A stretch of 64,000 nt of DNA from Paracoccaceae bacterium (GTDB taxonomy: Bacteria; Pseudomonadota; Alphaproteobacteria; Rhodobacterales; Rhodobacteraceae), in contig JAOTXT010000004.1 of NCBI GenBank assembly GCA_029862205.1, positions 1 to 64,000 of the forward strand, given 5' to 3'. The translations under genes and the position numbers were made by a program. Shown in pieces: positions 45,744 through 55,095 of this stretch. A model generated the notes under the pieces. That model saw nothing but the letters and a program-made list of their open reading frames with translations, made no database searches and was not told where the DNA came from. The first letter of the stretch is position 1; every line of letters starts with the position of its first letter.

Positions 45744-45759
45744 CTCTCACATGTGAGAG
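45744..45759. promoter_or_regulatory. Perfect 16-bp palindrome CTCTCACATGTGAGAG
   Basis: A perfect gapless dyad in the stretch between the palindrome cluster and the atp terminator. A related half, CTCACAC, follows 20 bases later. It has the form of a repressor operator but no gene starts next to it, so it could also be a short repeat. Confidence 0.35.
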
Positions 45760-45786
45760 CCCTGGAATCTCACACCCAAACCAAAA

Positions 45787-45809
45787 GACCCGGGCCTGAA
45801 GCCCGGGTC
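45787..45809 (-). terminator. Intrinsic terminator of the F0 ATP synthase operon
   Basis: GACCCGGGC (45787-45795) pairs perfectly with GCCCGGGTC (45801-45809) around CTGAA. Read on the minus strand the stem is followed by TTTTGGTTTGG, as expected downstream of the last atp gene, which ends at 45841. Confidence 0.88.
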
Positions 45810-45840
45810 CGCTATCCCTCACGATCGCTCTCGCGAATTC

Positions 45841-46332
45841 TCAGTTGAGCCGCTCGCCCACCTTGTCGATCGCCTGGTCGATCAGGGCGTCTGCCTTGGC
45901 GTCGCCCAGCCGCCCGGCCATCACCTCGGCGGCGGCAGCGACCGCCACCTGGATCGCCCGGTCGCGCACCTCGCGCACCGCGCTGGCCTCGGCCATGGAG
46001 ATCTGCTCGTCGGCGCCCTTGAGGCGGCGCTCGATTGACTCGGCCAGGTCCGCCTTGGCCTTCTCGGCGGCCTGTTCGGCCTCGAGCTTGGCATGCGCCA
46101 CGATCTCGTCCGCCTGGCCCGCCACCTCGCGCTGTTTGCGCTCGAATTCGGCGAAGGTGGCCTGGGCGTCCTCGCGCAGCCGCCGCACCTCGTCGAGTTC
46201 CGCCCGGATCCGGTCGGCCCGTTCGTCGAGCTTGCCGAGGATGAGCTTGTGGACGCCGTAATAGGCGAGCAGGCCTAAGAACAGGAACAGGCTCAGCGCG
46301 ACGACGAAGTAGCTGTCGTAAAAGATTGCCAT
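45841..46332 (-). CDS. atpF: F0F1 ATP synthase subunit b
   Basis: A 163-residue peripheral-stalk subunit: one N-terminal membrane helix (FVVALSLFLFLGLLAYYGVH) followed by a long charged coiled coil (DERADRIRAELDEVRRLRED and on). It links the a-c motor to F1. The ATG at 46332 follows GGGGGCGGTG; a GTG one codon earlier is possible. Last gene of the F0 operon, followed by a clear terminator. Confidence 0.92.
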   Translation of the reverse strand: MAIFYDSYFVVALSLFLFLGLLAYYGVHKLILGKLDERADRIRAELDEVRRLREDAQATFAEFERKQREVAGQADEIVAHAKLEAEQAAEKAKADLAESIERRLKGADEQISMAEASAVREVRDRAIQVAVAAAAEVMAGRLGDAKADALIDQAIDKVGERLN

Positions 46333-46342
46333 CACCGCCCCC

Positions 46343-46909
46343 TCAGTTCATCCGCGCGCGGACGGCGGACTTGACCGCGTCCGCGTCCATCACGTCCGGC
46401 AGCACCGACTCGATCACCGCGCCGGCGGTGTCCGTGGCGACCTCCTCGACCGCCGCCATCGCCGAGGCCCGGATCTCGCGGATGCGCTTTTCCGACTCGG
46501 CCGAGCGGGCCGAGATTTCCGCGTCCGCCTTGGCCATGGCCGCGTCCACGTCCTTCTGGATCTCGGCCTTGGTCTCGGCGACGATCTCGTGGGCCTTGGC
46601 GCGGGCATCGGCCAGCGCCTGCTGGTAGGCCTCCTCGGCCTCGGCCGCCTTGCGCTTGAATTCCTCGGCCCGGTCCAGGTCGTCGGCGATGGCGTCGGCG
46701 CGCTCTTCCAGCACGCTGGCGATCCGCGGCAGGGCGATCTTGTTCATCAGCCAGAACAGCACGATCACGGTCACCGCCAGCCAGAAGATCTGGCTGGGGA
46801 AGGTGCTGAAGTCGAGCTGCGGCAGGCCGCCGGCCTCGGCCTTTTTGGCGGCTTCTTCCGCCGCTTCGGTGCCAGTTACGGCCGTCGCGCCTAGGACGCC
46901 AATGCCCAT
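46343..46909 (-). CDS. atpG: F0F1 ATP synthase subunit b'
   Basis: A 188-residue second stalk subunit, as in photosynthetic and related alphaproteobacteria where b and b' form a heterodimer. An alanine/glutamate-rich N-terminus, a membrane helix (SQIFWLAVTVIVLFWLM) and a long coiled coil are visible. TTG at 46921 would add four residues; the ATG at 46909 with GGAG eight bases upstream is preferred. Ten bases separate it from the b gene. Confidence 0.9.
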   Translation of the reverse strand: MGIGVLGATAVTGTEAAEEAAKKAEAGGLPQLDFSTFPSQIFWLAVTVIVLFWLMNKIALPRIASVLEERADAIADDLDRAEEFKRKAAEAEEAYQQALADARAKAHEIVAETKAEIQKDVDAAMAKADAEISARSAESEKRIREIRASAMAAVEEVATDTAGAVIESVLPDVMDADAVKSAVRARMN

Positions 46910-46985
46910 GGGAGTCTCCAACCCGTCAGAATGCCTGATCGGGAGGCACGCCGCGGCGTGCCCGCCCGGATGCTGGTCCGCGGGA

Positions 46986-47225
46986 TCAGACGGCGAACAT
47001 CAAGAGCATCGAGATCAGGAAGCCGAAGATGCCCAGCGCCTCGGCAAACGCGATGCCGAGGAACAGCATCGCGGTCTGCTCCTTCGCCGCCGCCGGATTG
47101 CGCAGCGCGCCCGACAGGTAGTTTCCGACGACGTGCCCGACACCGACACCGGCGCCGCCCATGGCGATCGCGGCAAGGCCGGCACCGATGTATTTGCCCA
47201 TCAGGGCCGCGGCTTCAACTTCCAT
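46986..47225 (-). CDS. atpE: F0F1 ATP synthase subunit c
   Basis: A 79-residue hairpin of two helices that forms the proton-driven ring. Helix 1 has the glycine run GMGAG-type pattern ([16 protein letters not shown]), the polar loop is RNP, and helix 2 carries the proton-binding glutamate in [18 protein letters not shown] precedes the ATG. Confidence 0.95.
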   Translation of the reverse strand: MEVEAAALMGKYIGAGLAAIAMGGAGVGVGHVVGNYLSGALRNPAAAKEQTAMLFLGIAFAEALGIFGFLISMLLMFAV

Positions 47226-47269
47226 TTCAGTCTCTCCTTCGGATGGATTCTGGTTACGGGGCGCCGCGC

Positions 47270-48031
47270 TCAATGCGATGGATGCAGCGCGTCTTTCAGG
47301 TAGATGCAGGTCAGGATCGCGAAGATGTAGGCCTGTACCACGGCCACCAGCACCTCCAGACCGGTGACCGCCACCATCATCGCCAGAGGCAGGATGCCAA
47401 AGATGCTGAGCGCCGGCACGAAGGCCGCGAAGACCTTCAAGACCGCGTGGCCCGCCATCATGTTGCCGGCAAGACGGATCGAGTGGCTGAGGGGCCGGAC
47501 GAAAAACGAGATCACCTCGATCGCCGCCAGGACGGGCCTCAGTGGCAAGGGCGCGGCCTCGATCCAGAACAGCTTCAGGAACCCAAGCCCGTTCTTCATG
47601 AAGCCGATCACGATCACCGTGCAGAAGATAACCAGCGCCAGCACGCCGGTGATGGCGATGTGCGAGGTGACGGTGAAGGAATAGGGTAGCAGCCCGAGGA
47701 TGTTCGAGAACAGGATGAAGACGAAGAGGGTGAAGATATACGGAAAGAACTTGATCCCTTCCTCGCCCAGCACGTCCGTCACCATCTGCCGCACGAACCC
47801 GTAAAGCAATTCCGCCACCGATTGGATCCGGGTCGGCACCAGGGCGCGGCCGCGCATGCCCAGGATCAGCAAGGCCGAGACGGCGGCCAACACCAGCGCC
47901 ATCCACATCGTCGAGTTGGTAATCGTGAGGATCCCGAGATCGCCGTCGCCGAACAGCGGCTTGATCGCGAACTGATCCATCGGATGGATCTCGAGGCCGC
48001 CCTCGCCCTTGGGTTCCTTGTCGACCGCCAT
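47270..48031 (-). CDS. atpB: F0F1 ATP synthase subunit a
   Basis: A 253-residue membrane subunit forming the proton half-channels beside the c-ring. The essential arginine is in [14 protein letters not shown], and the last helix has [18 protein letters not shown]. Five to six hydrophobic helices are visible. Second gene of atpI-B-E-F'-F. Confidence 0.95.
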   Translation of the reverse strand: MAVDKEPKGEGGLEIHPMDQFAIKPLFGDGDLGILTITNSTMWMALVLAAVSALLILGMRGRALVPTRIQSVAELLYGFVRQMVTDVLGEEGIKFFPYIFTLFVFILFSNILGLLPYSFTVTSHIAITGVLALVIFCTVIVIGFMKNGLGFLKLFWIEAAPLPLRPVLAAIEVISFFVRPLSHSIRLAGNMMAGHAVLKVFAAFVPALSIFGILPLAMMVAVTGLEVLVAVVQAYIFAILTCIYLKDALHPSH

Positions 48032-48067
48032 GCCCTGGTCCCCGTTTCCCCCGGCGTCGATGCGCCG

Positions 48068-48418
48068 TTACTCCTCGTCGGCGGTATCGGCCGCCTGATC
48101 CTTCCGAAACTCCTCGGCCGAGCGCATCACCGTGCGGATGCCGGCCGCGAAGCCCAACAAAATAAATACGATGAGAAAGGCCGGCTTGGTGCCGAGCAGC
48201 TCATCGAGTCCCCATCCTATCGCCGCGCCGACGACACCGCCGACGACCAGCTCGAGGGTCATTCGCCACGCCATGCCAGCGCCGGTGAACTTGTCCCCCT
48301 GCCTTCCGCGTTTGGGTTCCTTCCCCTTGCGCGCCGCCGAGATCCGCGCCTCCAGCTCGTCGAGCTTGGCAGACCTGTCACCCGGTGCATCACCCGGTGT
48401 GTCACCCGGCGCGCCCAT
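48068..48418 (-). CDS. atpI: ATP synthase protein I (AtpI)
   Basis: A 116-residue protein with two membrane helices ([21 protein letters not shown] and [19 protein letters not shown]) and the GLD motif of AtpI, an assembly factor for the c-ring. Its N-terminus repeats [10 protein letters not shown], coded by tandem CACCCGGTG units. The ATG at 48418 follows GAGGA; a start at 48475 would add 19 unlikely residues. First gene of the F0 operon. Confidence 0.85.
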   Translation of the reverse strand: MGAPGDTPGDAPGDRSAKLDELEARISAARKGKEPKRGRQGDKFTGAGMAWRMTLELVVGGVVGAAIGWGLDELLGTKPAFLIVFILLGFAAGIRTVMRSAEEFRKDQAADTADEE

Positions 48419-48629
48419 GGGCGGTTCCTCGTAAACGGACAAGGTCGAAAACCCTGCGAAAGACGAGGCGGACAATATTAGCGGGGCCGGGGGGTGTCAA
48501 GTCGCCGGAGTGCCATCTAGACGCGCCTTAATCCATTGAAAATAATACGATAAATCTGGCTGCGACCGGACGGCGCAGAGGAATCGCCGGAGCTGGCGGC
48601 AGAGGCGGCAGCCAATGGTTAGCGGTCGG

Positions 48630-48645
48630 TTAACCAACAATTAAC
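48630..48645. promoter_or_regulatory. Candidate CtrA site, TTAA-N7-TTAAC
   Basis: TTAA (48630-48633), seven bases, then TTAAC (48641-48645) exactly match the CtrA consensus of alphaproteobacteria. It lies between the F0 operon (starting 48418, minus) and the cupin gene (48797, plus) in a stretch with several further TAAC elements. The DivL-like kinase at 60.6 kb belongs to the CtrA pathway. Which gene it controls is unknown. Confidence 0.45.
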
Positions 48646-48796
48646 AAGTCCTAACGAAACTGCGCCCATGCACCGGAGCCGCTGGAGCGGATTGGGCCCT
48701 CGCGGCGGGTCGAGCGACACCGGCCGGGGCACCGTGAAAAAGAACACTTCGAATGGCCCCGGTGACCTGTCCGGGACCATCACAGAGAGGAACTCC

Positions 48797-49573
48797 ATGA
48801 ACATTGTTTCCGCCGAGCAAACGATACCGGCCCCGCCTCCCAGCTGGTCCTCGATCGAGGTGCCAGTCGGGCGGGGCCAGGCGGAAAACTCGGATCCGGC
48901 GCGCAGGTTCACGCTGAGCCTGACACCGGATCTGGAAGGCGACCCCGAACCGGCTAAGATCACCTCGGAAACCCCGGTCAAGCTCGATGGCCCCGTCTCG
49001 AACGCGGTATCGAACGCGGCGGCACAGGCCGAGCTGGCCGCCGTTGCCGCTTTTCTGATCGACACGTCCTACCGCTTGGTGCCGATCTTCACGGTAGCCC
49101 GGATGATCGGCTGCTTCTTCCTGGCCGAGCACGCGCCCGAAGAGCTGGGCGCGGTGACCGTGTCGCTGAAGGGCAGCGATGGGACCTGGGCGATGGCGCG
49201 GGTGAACCGGAACAAGATCGCGGCCGAGACCACTGGCTTCGGCCGGGCCATCATCCTGCACGAGGATTCGGTGCTGGGGCTGTACGTATTGGAGATCGCG
49301 CCAGGGAACGCGATCCCGGCCCATGCGCATAAGGTGATGCGCGAGCGCGAGCTGATCCTGGACGACGGTCTGTTGCAGCAGGCCCAACCGGTCCGGCGCG
49401 GGCTGGCTTTCGACTGGCCGCTGGGCCATGTGCATGCTTACGAGAACCCGACCGAGCGGCCGTTGCGGGTGCTGTGCGCCGATGCGCCGAGATTTCTGCC
49501 GGACGACGAGGTGGCGCTGGATGACCCGCCGCCGCTCGAGCCGATCGCGCCATTCGGCGACTACGCGGCCTAA
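48797..49573 (+). CDS. Cupin-domain protein with an uncharacterised N-terminal domain
   Basis: A 258-residue protein. Residues about 165-240 are a cupin: VLGLYVLEIAPGNAIPAHAHKVMRERELIL gives the HxH and Glu ligands and GHVHAYENPTERPLRVL the last His. The N-terminal 130 residues (for example TLSLTPDLEGDPEPAKI) may resemble a FolB-type pterin fold in size and pattern, but I cannot confirm this. GAGAGGAACTCC precedes the ATG. It starts a plus-strand run with two SDR genes 30 bases downstream, so it may be an isomerase or binding partner in the same pathway. Confidence 0.6.
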   Translation: MNIVSAEQTIPAPPPSWSSIEVPVGRGQAENSDPARRFTLSLTPDLEGDPEPAKITSETPVKLDGPVSNAVSNAAAQAELAAVAAFLIDTSYRLVPIFTVARMIGCFFLAEHAPEELGAVTVSLKGSDGTWAMARVNRNKIAAETTGFGRAIILHEDSVLGLYVLEIAPGNAIPAHAHKVMRERELILDDGLLQQAQPVRRGLAFDWPLGHVHAYENPTERPLRVLCADAPRFLPDDEVALDDPPPLEPIAPFGDYAA

Positions 49574-49602
49574 ACTGGCGTGAGAGACCAGAAGGGGGAG
49601 AG

Positions 49603-50301
49603 ATGGGACGCGTCTTCATCACCGGTGCCGGCAAGGGCATCGGCCGCGCGATTGCCGAGCGTTTCGCCGCCGAGGCATGGGCGGTTTCCGGGATCACCCG
49701 TGGTGCCGAGGATGTGGAGCGGCTGAACCGGTTGCCGGACGCCCGGTTCTGGCGCGCCGACGCCTCTGATCCGGTCGAAATGGCCCGTGTGGCCGAGGCA
49801 TGGGGTGAGGCGCCGCTGGACTTGCTGGTCAACAATGCGGGTGCCTTCGCCTATGGTACGTTCGAGGAGACGGATGCACCGACGCTGGAGCGGCTTTGGC
49901 GCGCCAACGTGATGAGCGCGTTCACGGTGACCCGCGCCCTGTTGCCGGCGCTGACCGCAGCTGGGAGCCGGATCGGCGGACGGATCGCGAATATCGTCTC
50001 GGTCGCCGGGGGCAAGCCGTTGCCGGGCAAGGCGGCCTATAGTGCCACGAAAGCAGCCCAGGCGGCGCTGTTCCAATGCCTGCGGGCCGAGATCGCCGAG
50101 CAGGGCGTCACCGTCACGAACATATACCCCGGCCTCACTTTCACCAGCTCGTTCGATGGCGAGGCGGTTGATCCGGCGACGATGATGGCGGCGGAGGATG
50201 TGGCGGACGCGGTCTTTGCCAATTGCGGGGCCGTTCGCCCGGGCGGCAACTGCGCGGTCGAGGAGTTGGTCCTTCAGCCCGCGCGCGGGGTGCGGCTGTG
50301 A
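49603..50301 (+). CDS. Short-chain dehydrogenase/reductase
   Basis: A 232-residue SDR with the cofactor motif ITGAGKGIGRAIAE, NNAGAF, and catalytic Ser (IVSVAGG) and Tyr-Lys (YSATK). It reduces or oxidises a carbonyl/alcohol with NAD(P). AAGGGGGAGAG precedes the ATG. Its stop overlaps the GTG of the next SDR (GTGA), so the pair is translationally coupled and may act on the same substrate or as a heteromer. Confidence 0.88.
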   Translation: MGRVFITGAGKGIGRAIAERFAAEAWAVSGITRGAEDVERLNRLPDARFWRADASDPVEMARVAEAWGEAPLDLLVNNAGAFAYGTFEETDAPTLERLWRANVMSAFTVTRALLPALTAAGSRIGGRIANIVSVAGGKPLPGKAAYSATKAAQAALFQCLRAEIAEQGVTVTNIYPGLTFTSSFDGEAVDPATMMAAEDVADAVFANCGAVRPGGNCAVEELVLQPARGVRL

Positions 50302-51017
50302 GCGCGCCACGGCCCCTGGCGCTGGTCACCGGCGGCGCCAAGGGGCTGGGGCGTGATCTCTGCCTGCAGCTGGCGGGGGCGGGTTATGACCTGCTGGTCA
50401 ATTATCTGTCGTCCGAGAGCGAGGCTGAAAGCCTGACCGCCGAGATCGGCGGGACCGGGGCGGTGGCGTGGCGTCACCGGGCGGACGTTGCCGACGAGGC
50501 CGAGGTTTCCCGGCTTTTCTCCACCGCCGACGCGACCGGGCGCAAGCTGGGCCTGGTCGTCAACAATGTCGGTATCTACGACCCGCGGCCCCTGCGCCAG
50601 ATCGACGGCGTCGGATGGGAGCGCACCATCGCCTGCAACCTGAACGGCGCATTTCATGTGTGCCGGGCGGCGCTGTCGCGGCTGGGCCGGGGCGGCCAGA
50701 TCATCAATCTGGGGGTTGCCGGGAACCAGATGAACCAGGCCGAGGGCTTCGCCACCGACTACTACATCTCGAAGGCGGCGCTTCTGCAGCTGACCCGGGC
50801 GATGGCGGCGGAGTATGCGGCTGACGGGGTCTGGCTCAATATGGTTTCGCCGGGGCAGTTGGTGAACTCGATCGGCGAGGTGGGTGGAGCGCCCGGCTTG
50901 GTGCCGATGGGCCGGGACGGCACGTTCGGGGACATCTGGGAGGCGGTGCGATATCTGCTGGCGGCCAAGTATGTCACCGGCGCGAATATCGAGGTGGCGG
51001 GGGGATATCGGTTGTGA
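50298..51017 (+). CDS. Short-chain dehydrogenase/reductase, possibly FolM/pteridine-reductase-like
   Basis: A 239-residue SDR: VTGGAKGLGRDLCLQ, VVNNVGIYDPRP, and TDYYISKAAL with the Tyr-Lys pair. VSPGQL after the catalytic region resembles SDRs that reduce pterins, but the specificity is a guess. GTG start in the GTGA overlap with the preceding SDR. About 75 bases separate it from lutA, with GAGGAGA before the latter. Confidence 0.82.
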   Translation: MSAPRPLALVTGGAKGLGRDLCLQLAGAGYDLLVNYLSSESEAESLTAEIGGTGAVAWRHRADVADEAEVSRLFSTADATGRKLGLVVNNVGIYDPRPLRQIDGVGWERTIACNLNGAFHVCRAALSRLGRGGQIINLGVAGNQMNQAEGFATDYYISKAALLQLTRAMAAEYAADGVWLNMVSPGQLVNSIGEVGGAPGLVPMGRDGTFGDIWEAVRYLLAAKYVTGANIEVAGGYRL

Positions 51018-51091
51018 ATTCCGCGGCCGAACCGTTGCGGCGGGCCGGGCGGAGCAGTAAACCGGATTGACTTAATCCGAGGAGACCTGCC

Positions 51092-51865
51092 TTGCCTGCC
51101 TCCGATGCATTTTCCGGGGCGCCCCGGGTCGCGCTGCTGGTCACTTGCCTTGTCGACATGATGCGTCCCTCGGTGGCGTTCGCTGCGGCGAAGCTGTTGG
51201 AAAACGCGGGCTGCGCGGTCGAGGTGCCCGAGCAGACGTGCTGCGGGCAGCCAAACTACAATTCCGGCGACCGGGCGGGTGCCCAGGCCCTGGCGCGCCA
51301 GATGATCTCGGCGATGGAGGGCTACGACAACGTGGTGGTGCCCTCGGGCTCGTGCGCCGCGACGGTGATCAAGGACTATCCGCAGATCCTGGCCGATGAT
51401 CCGGAATGGGCGGGCCGCGCCCGGGCCCTGGCCGACCGGACCCACGAGATCGTCAGCTTCCTGACTGACGTTCTGGGGATCGAGGCCGTCGAGGCGCGGT
51501 TCCCGGCGCGTGCGACCTATCACGACAGTTGCTCGGGCCTGCGCTCGCTGGGGATCAAGGACCAGCCGCGCCGCCTTCTGGCCTCGGTCGAAGGGCTGGA
51601 GCTGGCCGAGATGGCGGATGCCGAGGTCTGCTGCGGCTTCGGGGGCATGTTCTGCGTCAAATACCCGGACATCTCGAATAAGATGGTCGGCAACAAGACC
51701 GGCAACATCGACGGGACCGGGGCTGATCTGTTGCTGGCGGGCGACCTCGGCTGCCTGATGAATATGGGCGGCAAGCTGAGCCGCGAGGGCCGGCTGGTCA
51801 AGGCGCGCCATGTGGTCGAGGTGCTGGCGGGCGATACCGCGACCCCGGCTATCGGGGAGACCTGA
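51092..51865 (+). CDS. lutA: Fe-S protein of L-lactate oxidation, LutA type
   Basis: A 257-residue protein with two CCG-type cysteine-rich domains: [14 protein letters not shown] and SCAATV in the first half, [10 protein letters not shown] and CCGFGGMFC in the second. LutA works with LutB and LutC to oxidise L-lactate to pyruvate. TTG start at 51092 with GAGGAGA before it; no ATG gives a better N-terminus. The adjacent genes complete lutABC with an extra FAD oxidase between A and B. Confidence 0.88.
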   Translation: MPASDAFSGAPRVALLVTCLVDMMRPSVAFAAAKLLENAGCAVEVPEQTCCGQPNYNSGDRAGAQALARQMISAMEGYDNVVVPSGSCAATVIKDYPQILADDPEWAGRARALADRTHEIVSFLTDVLGIEAVEARFPARATYHDSCSGLRSLGIKDQPRRLLASVEGLELAEMADAEVCCGFGGMFCVKYPDISNKMVGNKTGNIDGTGADLLLAGDLGCLMNMGGKLSREGRLVKARHVVEVLAGDTATPAIGET

Positions 51866-52973
51866 GATCGAGACGGTCGAGACAGTCGTGATCGGTGCCG
51901 GGGTGGTGGGACTGGCCATCGCCCGAGCGCTGGCGCGGTCGGGCCGCGAGGTGGTAATCTTGGAGCGGGAGTCCCTGATCGGCTCGGGCACCAGCTCGCG
52001 CAATTCCGAAGTGATCCATGCCGGGATCTACTACCCGGCCGGCAGCCTGAAGGCGCGGTTCTGCGTCCAGGGCAAGCGGGCGCTCTACGACTACTGCGCG
52101 AGTCATCACATCCCGCACCGGAACTGCGGCAAGCTGATCGTCGCGGCGGCCGACGAGGAGGCGGCGCGGCTGGATGGGATCGCCGAGAAGGCGGCGGCCA
52201 ACGGGGTGGGCGATCTGCGGCGGATCAGCGGCGATGAAGCGCGGGAGATGGAGCCCGAGCTCGCTTGCGTAGCGGCGCTGGTCTCGCCCTCGACGGGGAT
52301 CATCGACAGCCATGCTTTCATGCTGTCGCTGTTGGGCGAGGCCGAGGAGGCCGGCGCGATGCTGGCGCTGGAGACGCCTGTCGAGCGGATCTCGCCGGAG
52401 GACGGTGGCTATCGCGTCGAAACCGGCGGGGCGGAGCCGATGGCATTTCTCGCCCGCGAACTGCTGAATTCGGCGGGACATGGCGCGCCCTCTCTCGCGC
52501 TCTTCAACGCGCCCAAGCAGTATTTCGCCCGCGGGAATTACTTCACGCTTAGCGGCAAGGCACCCTTCTCGCGGCTGATTTATCCGGTGCCGGTTCATGC
52601 GGGGCTGGGCGTGCACTCGTCTGTGGATCTGCAGGGCAAGACCAAGTTCGGCCCCGATGTCGAATGGATCGAGCGCGAGGATTACAGCCTCGATCCCGCG
52701 CGCGGCGCCAGCTTCTATGAGGCCATCCGGCGCTATTGGCCCGGACTTGCGGACGGCGCGCTGGCGCCCGACTATACTGGCGTCAGGCCGAAGATCTCGG
52801 GTCCCGGCGAGCCCGCGGCGGATTTCCGGGTCGATGGTCCCGAGACCCACGGGCTGGCGGGCCATGTGGCACTCTACGGCATCGAGAGCCCGGGGCTGAC
52901 CAGTTCGCTGGCGATCGCCGAGCATGTGACCGGCCTGCTGGAAGCTAGGGCGGCGGAAAGGAGAACCGCATGA
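51810..52973 (+). CDS. FAD-dependent oxidoreductase, L-2-hydroxyglutarate oxidase-like
   Basis: A 387-residue (from the ATG at 51810) flavin oxidase with the dinucleotide motif [38 protein letters not shown], and a C-terminal FAD-binding [14 protein letters not shown]. This matches LhgO, which oxidises L-2-hydroxyglutarate to 2-oxoglutarate. The expected N-terminus is near 51867, where GGGGAGACCTGAG is followed by ATC rather than ATG. No canonical start lies there, and using the ATG at 51810 adds 19 unfamiliar residues overlapping lutA. Its stop overlaps lutB (ATGA). Confidence 0.82.
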   Translation: MWSRCWRAIPRPRLSGRPEIETVETVVIGAGVVGLAIARALARSGREVVILERESLIGSGTSSRNSEVIHAGIYYPAGSLKARFCVQGKRALYDYCASHHIPHRNCGKLIVAAADEEAARLDGIAEKAAANGVGDLRRISGDEAREMEPELACVAALVSPSTGIIDSHAFMLSLLGEAEEAGAMLALETPVERISPEDGGYRVETGGAEPMAFLARELLNSAGHGAPSLALFNAPKQYFARGNYFTLSGKAPFSRLIYPVPVHAGLGVHSSVDLQGKTKFGPDVEWIEREDYSLDPARGASFYEAIRRYWPGLADGALAPDYTGVRPKISGPGEPAADFRVDGPETHGLAGHVALYGIESPGLTSSLAIAEHVTGLLEARAAERRTA

Positions 52974-54400
52974 GCGCGCTCCGCCCGACGACGCCGCGGT
53001 TCAAGCAGAATGTCCGCGAGGCGCTGGCGAACGAGAACATCCAGGCGGCGATGCGTAACTACGGGTCCGGCTTTGTCAACAAGCGGGCCGCCGCCCGCGC
53101 GGCGATGGCGGAATTCGATGACATCCGCGACGCGGCGCGGGACTTGAAGAACCACACCCTGGCCAATCTGGACCTCTACCTCGCGCGTTACGAGGCCGAG
53201 GTGCTGGAGGCTGGCGGCCATGTGCACTGGGCCGAGACCGCCGAGGATGCGCGGCGGATCGTGCTGGAGATCTGCCGCGATGCCGGGGCCACGACGGTCA
53301 ACAAGGGCAAGACGATGATCTCGGAGGAATGCGGGATCAACGATTGGCTGGAGGAGAACGGCATCCGTCCAGTCGAGACCGATCTGGGCGAATACATCAT
53401 CCAACTGCGCGGCGAGACCCCGTCGCATATCATCGCACCCGCCGTGCATGTCACCGTGCCGGAAGTCGATGAGCTGTTCCGGGAAAAGCACGCTCATCTG
53501 GACGCCGGACGCCGTCTGGACCACGCCTCGATGCTGTCCGAGGCCCGCGCGGTGCTGCGCGAGAAGTATTTCCAGGCCGAGGTCGGGATCACCGGCGCCA
53601 ACATGCTGATCGCCGAGACCGGGCAGTCGGTCATCGTGACCAACGAGGGCAATGGCGATCTCAGCCAGTCGCTGCCCAAGGTCCATATCGTCATGGCATC
53701 GCTGGAAAAGGTCGTGCCGACGCTGGAGGACGCGGCGACGGTGCTGCGCGTGCTGGCGCGCTCGGCGACAGGGCAGGAGATGTCGGTCTACACGACCTTC
53801 TCGGCCGGGCCGAAGCGTGACACCGATCCGGACGGGCCCGAGGAATACCATGTGGTGCTGCTGGACAACGGGCGGACCAACATGTTGGGGACCGAGTTCC
53901 AGGAGATGCTGCGCTGCATCCGCTGCGGCGCCTGCATGAACCATTGTCCCGTCTATCAGGCGGTCGGTGGCCATGCCTATGGCTGGGTCTATCCCGGGCC
54001 GATGGGCGCGGTGCTGACACCGTCGCTGATCGGGGTCGAGACCGGGGGGCAATTGCCGAACGCCTCGACCTTCTGCGGGCGCTGCGAGGCGGTCTGCCCG
54101 ATGCGGATTCCACTGCCGAAGATGATGCGTCATTGGCGCGAGCGCGAGTTCGAGAAGCGCCTGACCCCCTCGGCGGCGCGCTGGGGGCTGGCATTCTGGC
54201 GGGCGCTGGCGGCACGGCCGGGGCTCTACCGGATGGCGACGCGGATGGGCGCTTTCGGGCTGCGGCTGATGGCGATGGGTAAGGGACGGCTGGCGAAGCT
54301 GCCGATGGGCGGGGGCTGGACCGACCACCGCGACTTCCCGGCGCCCCAGGGCGGCACGTTCCAATCCCGGTGGAAGGCCATGGGGGGAAGGCGCCGGTGA
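52970..54400 (+). CDS. lutB: Fe-S protein of L-lactate oxidation, LutB type
   Basis: A 476-residue protein with an N-terminal LUD-like half and two 4Fe-4S motifs, [14 protein letters not shown] and [11 protein letters not shown], in the C-terminal third. Together with LutA and LutC it forms the L-lactate dehydrogenase complex. The start overlaps the LhgO-like gene by four bases and the end overlaps lutC (GTGA), so the run A-LhgO-B-C is one coupled operon. Confidence 0.92.
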   Translation: MSALRPTTPRFKQNVREALANENIQAAMRNYGSGFVNKRAAARAAMAEFDDIRDAARDLKNHTLANLDLYLARYEAEVLEAGGHVHWAETAEDARRIVLEICRDAGATTVNKGKTMISEECGINDWLEENGIRPVETDLGEYIIQLRGETPSHIIAPAVHVTVPEVDELFREKHAHLDAGRRLDHASMLSEARAVLREKYFQAEVGITGANMLIAETGQSVIVTNEGNGDLSQSLPKVHIVMASLEKVVPTLEDAATVLRVLARSATGQEMSVYTTFSAGPKRDTDPDGPEEYHVVLLDNGRTNMLGTEFQEMLRCIRCGACMNHCPVYQAVGGHAYGWVYPGPMGAVLTPSLIGVETGGQLPNASTFCGRCEAVCPMRIPLPKMMRHWREREFEKRLTPSAARWGLAFWRALAARPGLYRMATRMGAFGLRLMAMGKGRLAKLPMGGGWTDHRDFPAPQGGTFQSRWKAMGGRRR

Positions 54401-55038
54401 GTGCGCGCGGCAATATCCTGGCCCGGGTCCGGCGCGTGACCGGCGGCGGCGACAAGGTGGCGGTGGCCGCGCGGCTGGGCCATCACCAGCCGGGCGGCGC
54501 GCCGGTCCCCGCAATGGCGCAGATCGACGGGCCGAACCGGGTGAAGCAGTTCATCGACAAGGCCGAGGCGGCGGATGCGACCGTCTCGCGGATCGCCTCG
54601 CTGGAGGATCTGCCGGCGGCGCTGGCGGAGGAATTGCGGTCACGCAACCTGCCGGCGGCGATCCGCACCGGGCACGACCCGGCCTTCGTGCAGGATTGGG
54701 GCACGGTCGAGCACAGCGTCGGCGTCGGACGGCTTGACGAGCCCGCGACCTTGACCCGCGCCGAATTCGGGATGGCCGAGACCGGGACGTTGCTTCTAGC
54801 CTCGGGCGCCGACAATCCGGTGACCCTGAACTTCCTGGGCGAGACCCATTTCGTGGTGCTGGAGGCCAAGGACATCACGGCGGGCTTCGAGGATATGTGG
54901 GCGGCCTGGCGCAAGCGCGGCCTGGACCCGCGCACAGTCAACCTGGTGACCGGTCCCAGCCGCTCGGCCGATATCGGCCAGACCCTGCAATTGGGCGCCC
55001 ATGGGCCGATCTCGCTGCATGTTTTCGTGGTGGGGTAA
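54397..55038 (+). CDS. lutC: LUD-domain protein of L-lactate oxidation, LutC type
   Basis: A 213-residue LUD-domain protein ending LGAHGPISLHVFVVG, the usual LutC C-terminus. AEFGMAETGTLLLASG and VTGPSRSADIGQTL are typical. The GTG at 54397 overlaps the lutB stop. A strong hairpin begins two bases before its stop codon. Confidence 0.88.
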   Translation: MSARGNILARVRRVTGGGDKVAVAARLGHHQPGGAPVPAMAQIDGPNRVKQFIDKAEAADATVSRIASLEDLPAALAEELRSRNLPAAIRTGHDPAFVQDWGTVEHSVGVGRLDEPATLTRAEFGMAETGTLLLASGADNPVTLNFLGETHFVVLEAKDITAGFEDMWAAWRKRGLDPRTVNLVTGPSRSADIGQTLQLGAHGPISLHVFVVG

Positions 55039-55062
55039 GGTGCGCGTTACGCGCACCTTACC
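55034..55062. terminator. Perfect 13-bp hairpin after lutC
   Basis: GGTAAGGTGCGCG (55034-55046) pairs perfectly with CGCGCACCTTACC (55050-55062) around TTA, overlapping the lutC stop. It separates the lut operon from the converging secreted-protein gene. Confidence 0.85.
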
Positions 55063-55095
55063 GCCTACACTGAAAACTTCAGTTTCCCGGCTGCG

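Noticed and set aside
47226-47906. Upstream extension of atpE to 47906
   Set aside because: This part is a shadow of subunit a; the 79-residue c subunit begins at 47225 with its own ribosome site.
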